From assembly GCA_905221605.1 (NCBI GenBank), contig CAJNDS010002838.1, forward strand, positions 82,501 to 146,500: a stretch of DNA of 64,000 bases, given 5' to 3'. Below, one piece after another: positions 12,705 through 23,599 of the stretch. The translations under genes were made by a program, and so were the position numbers. Each line of letters opens with the position of its first letter. The first letter of the stretch is position 1. Source of the stretch: Symbiodinium natans (Eukaryota > Sar > Dinophyceae > Suessiales > Symbiodiniaceae). Under the pieces are notes generated by a model, which saw only the letters and a program-made list of their open reading frames with translations, searched no databases and was not told the DNA's origin.

Positions 12705-13149
12705 CTCAGCGTGCCAGGGCTTCACGCTTTTGGGTTTTGGGGAGGACAGCCAGGAATTTCGATGATGGTGTCAGGGGTTGGTTTCAGGTTGAGCAAGGCC
12801 GTAGATTTCAATGCTCACGCTCGCAAGTCTAAAGAGGGAAGCTGGCAGGTTTGTCGGCTTCAGGAAGGTGGCTCAGGGTGAAGGGAGCAGAAGCATCTCT
12901 GTCCACATAAGGCTAAGCTCGTCGGCACCAGATCCCGTCCAAGAAATGTCGAACTGGACCGTGTCGGTTGTCTTGGTGCCGGCTTTTAATACAGCCGCTC
13001 GCTTCTCCTGGGAATGGACACTTCTTCATGCAGTCGCAACTGAATCCATCGTCATGGTGCCTGTGTCCTATATAAGCTTGTAGCGCCCTACCCGGTACGG
13101 GTACCATCACACGCTTGCAATGTCTGAGCATCTGGCAAAGAAAGCAGGG

Positions 13150-13271
13150 AAAGCCAAGCGGCTGTGCTGAAGGTGTCGACAGGGATTTCCCATTGAATAT
13201 CATGCAGGCCGTCGGGCAGCCTGGCAGCAAAGCAGATGTCACCAACTCGCCAGCCTTGAGCCTTGACATAC
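13150..13271 (-). CDS. Protein-like exon, unidentified
   Basis: Starts after a TTGAG acceptor at 13272 and reads YVKAQGWRVGDICFAARLPD, then GLHDIQWEIPVDTF. The downstream end is not fixed. The alternating beta-like pattern with two short loops is convincing as coding sequence, but no family is recognised. Confidence 0.5.
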
Positions 13272-13479
13272 CTCAACCAAAACTACACGTCAGTTCCATC
13301 AACTTGGAGACATACGGGTATTTCTGGCTCCTCTCCTTCGAATTAATGACTCACTTGAGGGGCAAACCGACCACAACGAAAGCTTCTAGCCTTGCTTCAC
13401 GCTTCGATTCTTGGATAAAGCTACATACAGCGGCCTTTCCGGGACAGGTAAATCCAGCGGCCAAGATCTCATGGCTCTC

Positions 13480-13625
13480 ATCGCCCTCCTCCCAGCCCCG
13501 TTCCCTCTCTTCGCTACTTTTCGACGGGTCGTCCCCGCTTTCCTCCCCCATTCTTCTCTTCCTCTTCAATCTGACCATCTTGTCGACTTGCCACAAGCAG
13601 AATGCACTACATATCTTATGCATTC
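13480..13625 (-). CDS. Highly charged exon, unidentified
   Basis: The minus strand carries a Lys/Arg-rich run (RLKRKRRMGEESGDD) followed by Ser/Glu/Arg and Gly/Glu runs. A second frame over the same purine-rich DNA also looks basic and contains KRGRP, so the true frame is not certain. Probably a linker exon of the gene extending from 12.6 kb. Confidence 0.35.
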
Positions 13626-14071
13626 CTGAGACCATTCGTCTCATAAGGGTTCTTCAACGAGCTGCACTCCACAATCCTGTAGAAAATTAGTTTTGCAGCG
13701 TATCCCTAAAGTCCTAAAAGAAACAGCTTTGATTGAGGGCAAAACAGGAAAGAGCTTGGCCACGCCCATATGTCTGAAAGGTATGATACACTCGAGCTTT
13801 TCGCGATTAGTAAGCAGAAGCTGGTGGAAGCATCAGGACAGGAGTGCTTGCACTCCAGCCCTACTGCAGACTGCCGAGAAAGGCTCACAAAGGCTCGGCT
13901 CGCCTCCATCCCCCGACCATTGTGAGGCTCAAGGTTCCGTGAGGAAGGCTGTGGACGCTGTTCTTCATTGCATCTCCTTGACACGACAGACACTCGATGG
14001 GATGGTCAGAAGTCTTAGTGCCAAGCAGGTCCAACTAAATCAAGAAATCCTTGCTTTCTTTGCGCAGCGGC

Positions 14072-15135
14072 TTGGCTTCCATACGATCTCGAGGTACACC
14101 TCTGCGGCCGCATCAATGGACTGCAAGTTCACACGAAACTTGTCCAGCTTAACGTCCTCAGTATGCAACTGGCACAAACGTAGCGAAAGTAAGCAACAAA
14201 AAGAAGCGCACTCATTATGACCCCACCTCACTCTGGTGGATCGGAAGCGGTACCCAGACTTGCTGCTCCTCTGATTTGGTGAAGAGCTGGAGGCTTCCAC
14301 AGATGTACCCATAGCGGCTCTGCATGAAGCTCTGGTCTGAACCACCAACAAATGCCATCAATTCCTCTATCATTTTTCTTCGAGCAGTGCTGGAATTGAC
14401 GACCACGGCATACTCTTGCGAGAAAATTTGGCGGATGCGCGCTATCGGCACAATCCAAAGGACACCCTTCAGTGTCAGCGTGACGGCCAGGATGGCAATG
14501 CCAATGAAGCTCTGCACAATGCCGCCTCTATAGCTCGCGTCCTTCATTCCGATCAGTCGGCAGACGATCCAAAACCAGGATGATGGGACTGTCTCAAAGG
14601 CCTCACTCATGTCGCTGCCCACGGATGATTCGGTTTGCTGGAGCAGGCAGGCTGCAAAGAGTCCCACCACTGTGATGAGCGCGAACACAACTCCAACCAG
14701 GTACATGCTCTTCCACAAAGTCAAGCCAAGGACTTGGACCATGTCAAAATACCGGGCGGACTTGAAGAGGTGGAAGATCCGTGAGATGCGGATGATCCGT
14801 AAGAAAGCTGCCCCAGGCAAGACGTTGAGCAAGCAAAGGTCCAGCCACCAGGGCAAGATGGCGAGCAAGTCCACCATATTTGTCACTTGCAGCACAAAAT
14901 GCAGGCACCGCTTTACGCGAGTCGTCGGCACCACCAATCGCTGCGACCTTGGCTGCCCCTCAACACACCACTGCTGCATCAAGGCCTGTCACAGCCGTCC
15001 CTCGTCACGGACGCGTCACGAGCTCGTAATCTGCTCCCTTGCCGAGGGGCTCATCCAAATCGAAATACTTGTCAGACACCTGCATAAGCTCCACTCGGGC
15101 AAAAGGCGAGCACGCCAATTTGCCCAGATAGTCTG
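14072..15135 (-). CDS. Voltage-gated cation channel-like protein (S3-S6 exons)
   Basis: Three exons join in frame: 15135-15020, 14940-14227 (714 nt) and 14156-14072. The large exon holds S3 (NMVDLLAILPWWL, close to the NxxDLLAILP signature of Kv channels), S4 with basic residues every third position (RIIRISRIFHLFKSAR), S5 (MYLVGVVFALITVVGLFAACL), a pore helix (VPSSWFWIVCRL) and S6 ending PIARIRQIF. The usual selectivity filter TVGYGD is replaced by LIGMKD. After S6 come about 60 residues and an exon with EVYLEIVWKP, possibly a beta-rich cytosolic domain. It should sit in a membrane; ion selectivity cannot be inferred and it may not conduct. S1/S2 were not found with confidence; the exon at 15351-15601 is a candidate for S1. 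Both introns here use GT. Confidence 0.78.
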
Positions 15136-15350
15136 CTGAGAACACCTCGACAGGAGTCTTGGCAGGGAATGGAGAGGAGAGGGGCCGAGATTTGCATGGA
15201 AGAGGAGAGATGCGTCCAAGTGGCCATCATGCAGGCTGTACTGAAAATCGCCTACTGCCAGATGAGAAAGCAGTGACACTAGTGTCTAGAGTCAAGGCCA
15301 AGCCAGCGAAATGCTCTTGAATGCTACTTAAGATGTGTTCAACTCTTTCT

Positions 15351-15601
15351 TCAGCGTGCTTCTCGGCGCCAGACCTTGTGCTGCTCAAGGTGGGCGTGGC
15401 CCCAAATCTTGGCCATCATCCAGCTGAAGTTCATTGGAAGAATGAAGCTGAAAAGGTTTGCGACAGCAGCAGACCTGGGTGCGCAGACCATTGAAACTTC
15501 CTTGAAGACGACATGCATAGGCAGGCCGAGCGGCATGATCATGTAGAACCATGCCTTGCCCAGGAGGCAACTGTTGGGCTCTTCCAGGGTGAGGAAGACA
15601 C
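15351..15601 (-). CDS. Membrane-protein exon (possible S1 of the channel, or a separate gene end)
   Basis: Begins after a GGCCCAG acceptor and stays open for 83 codons to a TGA at 15351. It reads FLTLEEPNSCLLGKAWFYMI and onward with two hydrophobic segments (around AWFYMIMPLGLPMHVVF and NLFSFILPMNFSWMMAKIW) and a basic C-terminus. The LEEPNS..GK start resembles the residues leading into S1 of Kv channels, which would place it in the downstream channel gene. Alternatively the in-frame stop makes it the last exon of an upstream membrane protein together with 15900-16166. The two cannot be separated by eye. Confidence 0.5.
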
Positions 15602-15899
15602 CTGGGCCACTAAAACATGCCGTGCGCAAGACGAAGGCCATGATTCTACTGGGGCCCTTGTCAGGCTTGTCACAAGCAAGGCTCGTTCCAGGAAGGTCAG
15701 CCTGATAGACGGGTGCCCGTCAGTGATCAATGAATGCCGAAGATCTTGCCAGGAAATGTTCTTCCTCGGATCATCCGCTCAGGCCCCGTTGCGCACCCGT
15801 TGCTCCATGCCTACTGGGCCTGCTGACGCCCCCAGCCTTTCTTTGCAACAGGGTGCCCGCCGATGCCCCCAAAACCTGGCCATTCCTTGCCCTAAAGTC

Positions 15900-16166
15900 C
15901 TGAAGCGCTGCACAAGGGGCATCGAGAGATGGCCAAAGAAGTTGACATCCAGCGGGTTTGGGATCTTGTAGACGTCGTTGAGCATGTACGACATGTTTCG
16001 GAGAGACACCAAGGGCACTGTCTTCTTCATGGCCGCCTTGGCGAGGTGGTTCCAGAGCTGCCAGAAGAAATTCAGCTCGAAAATCTTCTGGGTAGGGGGA
16101 GCCCAGGGCAGCGAGAACTTGCAGGGCTCGCCGCTCCCCTGGTATCTGAAGAACTCGTCTCCGAGG
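15900..16166 (-). CDS. 267-nt exon, unidentified
   Basis: Bounded by a CCTACAG acceptor and a TTCAG|GACTTTAG donor (GA type). It encodes GDEFFRYQGSGEPCKFSLPW followed by an aromatic, helical stretch (IFELNFFWQLWNHLAKA) and MLNDVYKIPNPLDVNFFG. Composition is strongly protein-like and codon-frame consistent over 88 codons. No family is recognised. It precedes the membrane exon at 15601 and may be part of the same transcript. Confidence 0.6.
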
Positions 16167-16349
16167 CTGTAGGTGGTACATCGGTCTACGTCTGGCTGCG
16201 ACGTCTTCTGATCCTGGCCGTCCTGCACACCTGCCATGGAGCAGAAGGAAGGCTGGGAGGCTCCTTCGGAGGCCCGCCAGGGTGTTTCCTCCTTATTGTT
16301 TTCTAAAGGTTCGAGCCGAAATCAACTCTGAACAGCACCCCGGGTGATG

Positions 16350-16442
16350 ATTGAGACATGGAGCGTCTCAATGTCTCAATGTCTCAATGTCTCAATGTCT
16401 CAATGTCTCAATGTCTCAATGTCTCAATGTCTCAATGTCTCA
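16350..16442 (+). repeat. ATGTCTCA octamer array with an inverted copy
   Basis: From 16365 the octamer GTCTCAAT repeats almost ten times without change. Just before it, 16350-16357 (ATTGAGAC) is the exact reverse complement of the unit, so the array can fold on that arm. It lies about 100 bases downstream of the stop of the gene ending at 16549. Confidence 0.9.
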
Positions 16443-16548
16443 GTGGGGGTGGCCTCATTCACCGAGGCTCGATGTCTCAATTTAAAGGAACGTTTTCAGT
16501 GGAAAGTGACGGCACACAGCGACGTATGGGTCTCCACCTACCTGGCCC

Positions 16549-16854
16549 CTATGCGATGGTCGTCACGAGCTCCTCCTTCTGCTTTGAGAGTAGCTCACTT
16601 GCTTGGGTGACCTGCAGTGAAGGATTTTACGGCATGTTGCCGCCACTTCCATTGCTCTCAGCCTTGGAATGGCTACTAACTACAATAGAGTCTCAGAATC
16701 AAAGGGCACCATCTTCTTCAGTTCTTTCTGCAGTCCAGCCTCTTCCAGCACGATGGCAGCCTTGCTCTCAGCGTCGCGCAAGTCCTTGTCATGCCACATC
16801 AATATGGAATGCTCGTCGTGCTGCGTGTGCCGAGGAACGATCTCCAAATTGAGA
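16549..16854 (-). CDS. Last two exons of an unidentified gene
   Basis: Exon 16854-16695 reads LNLEIVPRHTQHDEHSILMW and ends KKMVPFDS. The final exon 16611-16549 is 21 codons, VTQASELLSKQKEELVTTIA plus TAG. They join in phase 0 across an 83-nt intron with a GA donor (TCT|GAGACT) and a CTGCAG|GTC acceptor. The product end is a charged helix. Composition is convincing; no family is recognised. Upstream exons were not resolved. Confidence 0.65.
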
Positions 16855-16999
16855 CTGTCGTGGGTGTGCCCAAATTCTTGAATAAAAGGCGTATTTCACC
16901 AGCCCAATCCATCCAACAACAATGCCGTAGTCCAAGCCCCGTATCATTATTCGTTCTACCCAAACTCGCAAGATGCTGCTCCGCTTTGCTGGTGAAGGG

Positions 17000-19900
17000 C
17001 CTGCTCCAGTTCCTGGCCAAACAAGAATCACGCAAAGCGCGGGACTTCGTTCAACAACCTCATGAGGTGCCCACTGACTCCCATTGTGCTTGCACTCACT
17101 ATCGTGTTCAACTGATCAACTCTCTACCTCCACCTCCGGCATCTGTAGCCACCGAAGTTGCCACCCCCAGGGGGGCATGTATGGCGAGTCTGTTGGCGTG
17201 AAACCATGTGGCTGTGTCGCATCTCCCTTGTGTGTGTGTGTGTGTTTGTGCGAGTGATGCGTCGCCCTTTCTGTTGGGTCGGATGGAAAGAATGCTCTCG
17301 CTCTTTCGTTTGGTAGGTCTACCACCCCTGGCCAGCACTTGGAAAGAAACTTTTGGACGGTGCTCGGAAGGTTTGTACATGTTTGGTACGAGACAGGGTG
17401 GCGAATTGTACAAATCAAGATCCCTTGGGTGCTTCCCCCATTCGCAGGCCAACGACAAAACCCTCAGGCGCAGCTCTCTTCTTCTTTTCTTCTTCTTCTG
17501 GGCATGTGAAACTTCCGCACACGAGCCCCCGGGTGGGGTTGTTTTTTGGACTGGCTGGTTCTCGGTGAACAGTTCCCCACCGACTACCACCAATCAAACC
17601 AACATGCACCCTCATAGCCATATGGTCAGCCAATCCAGCTCTGCATTCTGTGTTTCCCAGCTTGGTCTCGTATGTGAGAGATGGCTGATCTCTTGCAGCT
17701 TGCTCCCCCTACCCGCACTTGTTCCTCGTGCGCCACATGCTCCGCTCCTCTCCAGGACCCACGTCTGCGCGGCATCGGGGTGTTCGAGTCCTCTGGGTTG
17801 GTGTGGGGGGGGGGGCGCCTCTGCTGCCTGCAGTGCCGGTGGCTTCTCCCCTTCACTTCTCCCTCGCTGGACGAGTAGAGGCCGTCGATCAGGAAATATT
17901 CTCTCTCTCTCTCTCTCTCTCTCCTCTTCTCTTCTCGTCTCTTCTCATCGTTTTGCCGACGGCATGCGTCGGCTTGTAGATGGTTCCTTTATGTTCCTTT
18001 AAGCACACGGGCCACGCTGCAGTTGTCAAACTGCCGCCTCTTTTTCAGAGCCTCACGTAACTTCACTCTCTGTTCACCATCAGCCGCATCAATGCGGGGC
18101 AAACCCCTAGCACCCCCTCGCAGGAGGCCTCTGGGGAGCTTGGGCCCAACTGCCGAAGCGACTTTCGAAGCGTTGATTACGGGAGGGTCTCAATTTCGGA
18201 TCGGCATGGCGGGTCGCTGCTAGAGCGGAGCGCTGTCAGCTGTGGCGGGCAGGAATTTCTCATTCGCAATATTTCTGAATCGGGTGATTTTTGAAGTCTG
18301 AGGACCAGTAGCATGATTGGGTGATTCTTTCTTAGTGTCCAAGAATCTAAGCGCGATCCTCAACCTCCCAAGCTCCCTTTCGCCTCACGCATGTCATCCT
18401 TGGCCTTTGCAGCCGCAAGCTCCGCGGTTGCTGAGGCCTTGGCACCTCGGAAGGTTTTGAATCCTCACAATCCTGCGAAGCTGTGTTTCGAATGTCACGA
18501 CGGGGACATACCTGGCCTCATGGAGCTCACATCAGCCACTCTGAACAACGGCCACCGGTACACAGACATGGTCTGAGCTCTGTCTCTCGAGTCAAACTGG
18601 CCTACTACGCCAACATTCGTTTCCACAAATGCAAAGTAAGCCAATACCTTGCTTGGCAAAGGCCCTCACAGTCCGAACATCCAGGCGAAGCACTTGGGCT
18701 TCAGGGGACGATCAGTACGACCCAGGGAGTCCATTCTCAGATTTGTGGGTCGACTTTAGGAGCTTGAGGATCTCGGGATGCATATCTCCACCACAGCCGG
18801 GAAGGCAGACATCATCCTGCCAAGCTGAGGCAATGGCTGAGGCATGCCACCAGCTGGGTCAGGGTGTCAAGTACCTGCACCGACTTAGCACACAACTTGC
18901 AAGCATGGCTGCTACTACGTTGCCAGCGTTCTTTGCCCGCGTAGGCTGACATTGCGACACGCTGTGCTGGCACTGCTGGGGTGCACACCATCAGAAGCAC
19001 CTCCTTCTCAAAAGAATGGAGCCTGCTCGATGGCTAAGTTGTTGTATGTTGTTGCCATTCTGCTTTATCTCTCCGAGTCGGCAGAGGACAGCGGGAATGG
19101 GCCCCCCCCTGGTATCACCGGTACCCATAAAGGCCCAAAGCAGGCATGATCCGATGCGTTCTTCTGAGGGGGTGACTCGTCTCTTGCTGCTACTGAGAGA
19201 TCTGAGTGGTTTCAGGTTGTGCATGTGCAGTACTAGTATCAGTACGACATCGTGGCGCTGAGGGGGAGGCGGGGCGACTGCCATACGAACTCGGGGGTAG
19301 AGGGTTTTCATGATTTAAGAATGCATCTCTTTAGGCATTGTTTCGTATGATACGTCTGTCGGAGATCTGTGTTTTTTCTGTCGCTACTTATGCACTTGGG
19401 CATGTTTCACCATGTCACGATCCATGCTGTGCATTTGTTAGTTTACGTCGTTTGCTATTCCTTTGTTTGTGTATGTGCTGCGTTCGTCGTTTAGATATTT
19501 CATTTCCCCAATCTCTGTTTCCTCTTCCTGCGAACTTCCACCGGTACAGAGCCGCAGCTCATCTCCCAACTCTCTCCGTCTCGCGTCCCAGACCCAACCA
19601 TTCCATCCCATGTCAGACAACAATGTTCTGCTAAACACACACTAATGACAACTCCAACTACTACTGTTACGACTGCACGCTAAAGTCATGTGCGAAATGG
19701 AAGATGGGAGCTGGGGCCACGGCAGTCCAACATCCACAGCATCCCCAGCACAGCCTCTGCCGATGATGCTGCACCTGCCGAAGACGCAAGAAACACCCAA
19801 GACAGCGCCCTACGCTCGTTTCTTACGACGATGACTGTTTGTGGCCACGAGGAAAGCTGAGCGCAGAACATTTTCGCCAACATCAGCCGTGCACTGGTCG

Positions 19901-20200
19901 GCACCTGCTCTGAGACAGCCCCGCATTACCTGAACCAACATGGACCTGTTTGGCGGTCCGATAGCAAACTTCGAAAAGAAGGTTGCTAGCTGCTAGATCT
20001 CAGGATGACCCACACTGGAAGAGAATGGTACCGCTGCCGTGCCACTGACGATGCAAAAGATGCAACATTGTCTCTCCAAAAACATCGCAAGCCTCGAACT
20101 CCTCAGTGCCAGGCCTGCTTCATGCAGAGTCCCGTCACTCTGTTCGTCTCTTCTTGCATGCATGTTCACGTCCGCATGTGCCCTGATGTAAGGCGACAGC
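17000..20200. other. Gene-poor stretch with microsatellites
   Basis: No exon could be supported with confidence. It contains a TG run (17229-17246), a G/C homopolymer near 17807, a CT run (17899-17945) and many short open frames of unremarkable composition. Confidence 0.35.
17899..17945. repeat. (CT)n microsatellite
   Basis: A CT run followed by CTCTTCTCTTCTCGTCTCTTCTC. Confidence 0.9.
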
Positions 20201-20379
20201 AATTGCAGGGACAGCGCAGCATGGATGCTGGCAAAAAGGCCTCAGTATTCGGTCGACTGCAGGCGAAGCAATGCGATGCATGTCGATGTGATGTTTCTTG
20301 CTGCCATGGACAATGCCTCAGTCCAAAAGAAAGTGGCCTTCATCCGGCGGCTCCCTCTCCGCTTCAACGTCCGTCGCTG

Positions 20380-20580
20380 CCGGCGCCACCTTTTGCCGTT
20401 CCAGGAGAGTCCCAGGAGAGTGAGCAGCCGCCGCCTAGCAAAGAAGTTTCCCACCTCTGTCGCCTCCTCCACCTCCTTCGTGGTGTCAGTCATGACCTGC
20501 ACTTGTTGGGCACGTTGTCAGCTTGCATCTGTTGTTGCATCTGTTGTTGCATCTGTTGTTGTGTCATGTGCTTGGCATGT
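20380..20580 (-). CDS. Possible exons of a Gln-rich protein
   Basis: A short repeat of the 12-mer TGTTGCATCTGT (20523-20562) reads MQQQMQQQMQ on the minus strand. Downstream, after a GTGCAG acceptor, comes VMTDTTKEVEEATE, a plausible small exon, and then VAPAATDVEAEREPPDE in another frame. The arrangement resembles the short exons elsewhere in the window, but frames were not linked and the Gln run could simply be a microsatellite. Confidence 0.3.
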
Positions 20581-22174
20581 GCTTTTGGCCTTTTGCTGCC
20601 TCGCCTCCATCTTTCCCCTTTTGTACTTTGACTGTTGCAAGTTGCAAGCCACGTTCTTCCCAGGTGGAGCTCGAGTGTGCGTTGGTCGCCACTCTGTTTA
20701 GGAGATTTGGTTTCTTGCCGCTCCGCACTCCAGCTCGCCTGGCTGACCCGGAGGCCATTCCTCCGGGACAAGTCGCCGTTCAAAGCGGAAACATCGTGAC
20801 AAGTCGAGGCTTTCAAAGCTGCCACTCCCAACACTCCTGCGACCGACGTGCAGAAACGCTGTATGAACGCTTTCAACAGTTGAAGGAAACCGACCATGTC
20901 TGTGGGAGAAGTATGAAAGGCGCGACGTCAATGCGCACATAACGGAAAGACGGTCAAGCCGCACAACCAACAAGAGCAGAGGGTTTTGTGGGCCCAAAAC
21001 CTCAGTATGCCTGGGAGGCCTGGGCGACGCATCTCCGACAAAGACTTCTAAATTATTTGCTAGTTTTGCGCCTGTTCATGGGACCCAAGAGCACGAAAGC
21101 ATTGAGACCAACGTCTTGGTTTACATTTTCCTGATCCTCAAGCATGTCTGCAAGGATGCCAGAGAAGTTGACTGGCTGACGAAAAAAACACGACAGATCC
21201 TATATACAATACGGGGTCATACACACACAGCTTCACATGCAGCACCAGCACAGCGGCCATCAACCGTAGGAGGTACAGAGGTACAGAAGCGCAACGCAAA
21301 CACCGAGAAGAGTGGCGTATTGCTGCCCTTTCCAGGGAGCCTTGCGATGCTTCGCTTGGTGCATGGGAGGCCCTGCAAGAGACGCGCAGATCAGAACCGC
21401 GGAATGACTCAAGCTATCGCAATGTTACTGTGGTCTTCAAGAGGGATGAAGCGCCTTTTGTGGCTCTGGAAGCACTTGGCTTTGCCTTGGCACAACAGTT
21501 CCTGTAGTTGCACGTGTTTGAACACCTCAACACAACGATATGGCAATGATCACTGCCTGTGCTACTAGCGGGTCAAGACAAATCCACAACACCGGCTTCT
21601 ATGATATCAGATCTGCTTCAGGGCTTCCACCAGAATTCTCTAGTGTGTCTGTCAACCTTCCTGCCCAATGGCCGCCTGGCCAACACTTCAAGCTTGCCGA
21701 ATCAAGCGAATTCATGAGGAACCTCATTGCCCCTTTTGCATCTGGACTGTCAGGTGATGCACACGTGGCTCGGAACCTCTCTATGCCTCTGATTCCAAGG
21801 CGGTGAATGGAGCACACAATGCCCTATACTGACCCCATGAAATTAGAAAGAAACCCTCGAAGAGTCATGCCAAGCCCTCTGCTCGCGCTGAGGCGCCTCA
21901 GGCTTCAGAAAGCAGTCGGGTGGCATCAACCGAGCGGATACCCAAAGTATCGGGGACTCAGTAGAGCGCATGTCTTCGTTGCTTTGATGCCCGGCCGCCT
22001 GCACACTGTACACATCCACAGCACACTGGCGCGAAAGAACTGCTACTGCACATCCGCACAACACAAAGTAGAACTATTTCAAGAGATATCAAACTGGACT
22101 CCCGTTGTTTCTGCTGTCCGGGCCTCGGTGGCGACTGTCTTTTCACTGCCTGGCTCGGCACGGCGACACTCTCT

Positions 22175-22330
22175 ACCGTGAGGACACCAAGGGGTGCTTT
22201 CGGATGTTGGACCTTCGGACCTTCCCATCTACGAATCTTCTCGGTTCCCACTTTGCTGAGGTGCAGCTCGCAGTGCTCGCAGACCTCAAAGGGAACAAAC
22301 GGCCTGGTGCCCACACTAGTGTCAGGATGC
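22175..22330 (-). CDS. Possible exon with a Cys pair, unidentified
   Basis: The minus strand reads FVPFEVCEHCELHLSKVGTE and then KIRRWEGPKVQHPK within a 157-codon open frame. CEHC could be half of a metal site, but the partner residues are not visible in the same frame. No family is recognised; boundaries are approximate. Confidence 0.35.
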
Positions 22331-23599
22331 TCGCGAGAACATCCCACTAGGCATATTATGAGTGATGGCCCCAATACTGTAATGTCTTTTAGGGGTCGCT
22401 TTGTTTGTATTGTTATTGTCCACGTAAACAAGTCATTGTGAAGCGCCCCAAAGATCGTTCATTTGTTCGAAGGAGGAGGGGGGAGCGGAAGGGGGAGGGG
22501 GGGAGGCGGGGGGAAATATACGTCAGGATGCCAAAGCATTCTATCGTCTTTTCCCGACGACCGTGTGGGCTTTTCGGAAAGCTGTGCGACGCGGCCAAAT
22601 TTTGCTAGCCGATGCTTACTTGGCTGCAGAAGATCTGGCTTGGCTTTGAGTGGCTATGCGCCATGGTTCGCGTGTTCACTCATGCACTTGCAGTATGAAA
22701 TTCGTGCGTGCATTCACTTCGTTCTCTTCTTATAATTTCGATTATAGGCCACTAGGCCTCGTTCAGGCTGTCTGGATGTGCAATCTTTTGCTTTGAAATG
22801 CTGGTCTGGATGGGTAGCTGTAGCTGCGGCTGGCCTTGCAGCAAGAGCAGATCATTCACTTCACATCGCCTTCCACGTCTATCCTTTCCTCCCGTGGCAA
22901 CCAGTACTGAATGAGTGCAGTTTTACATGAATGCGTTGGTGCATACCACCGCTGCACCCGGACGTTTCAGCTGTGCTTGCCAAGCCTTGACAGAATGTGG
23001 TTCTGTGGAGATGGTTGACTAAACCTAGAAGGGAGCCTCACCCAGGCACAAGTCAATGAGCTGCTCTCGCCGGCACTGTCGCGACGCTCGTCAAGGTCCG
23101 CTACCTTGACTAGTCCTGTGACAGGGATGTTCGGACCTGCGCACTTACATTCGGCCAGACAGGCCAGCGAAGCTGTGCCTGTGCAGGGTTATCCACATTA
23201 CCCACTACACATCCAGGGAAACAACACATGTGCCAGTACTGTAAAGGATGGGTTTGTGATTTATGAACATTTCAAGAGCCGCGCGTGGCGCAGGCCAAAG
23301 ACATCCCTGTAGTCGAATGCGACTGCTATCGACTTGAACCCTGATGGCCCCTTCTGGGCTGGCCATGCATCAACACCGGCTGAACGGCCACACAACTCGA
23401 CAACAAAAAACAATACCTGCGTTGTTCCTGGCACATGCAGAACATGCACGCCACATGGCACCTCATCTGGTTCTCTGCGCGCCCTCCAGGCGCTTTTTGT
23501 CAAACCGAGGCCAATCGATGTCAAAGGAAGCGCGTGTGCAAAATTCCATGGGATGAGTTGCACTCATATGGAGTTGAAAGTGCACTCAGGGGCCGAACC

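Noticed and set aside
14609-15139. 176-codon plus-strand frame
   Set aside because: Antisense to the channel exons.
16362-16442. CRISPR-like array
   Set aside because: Perfect 8-bp tandem units without spacers, in a eukaryotic genome.
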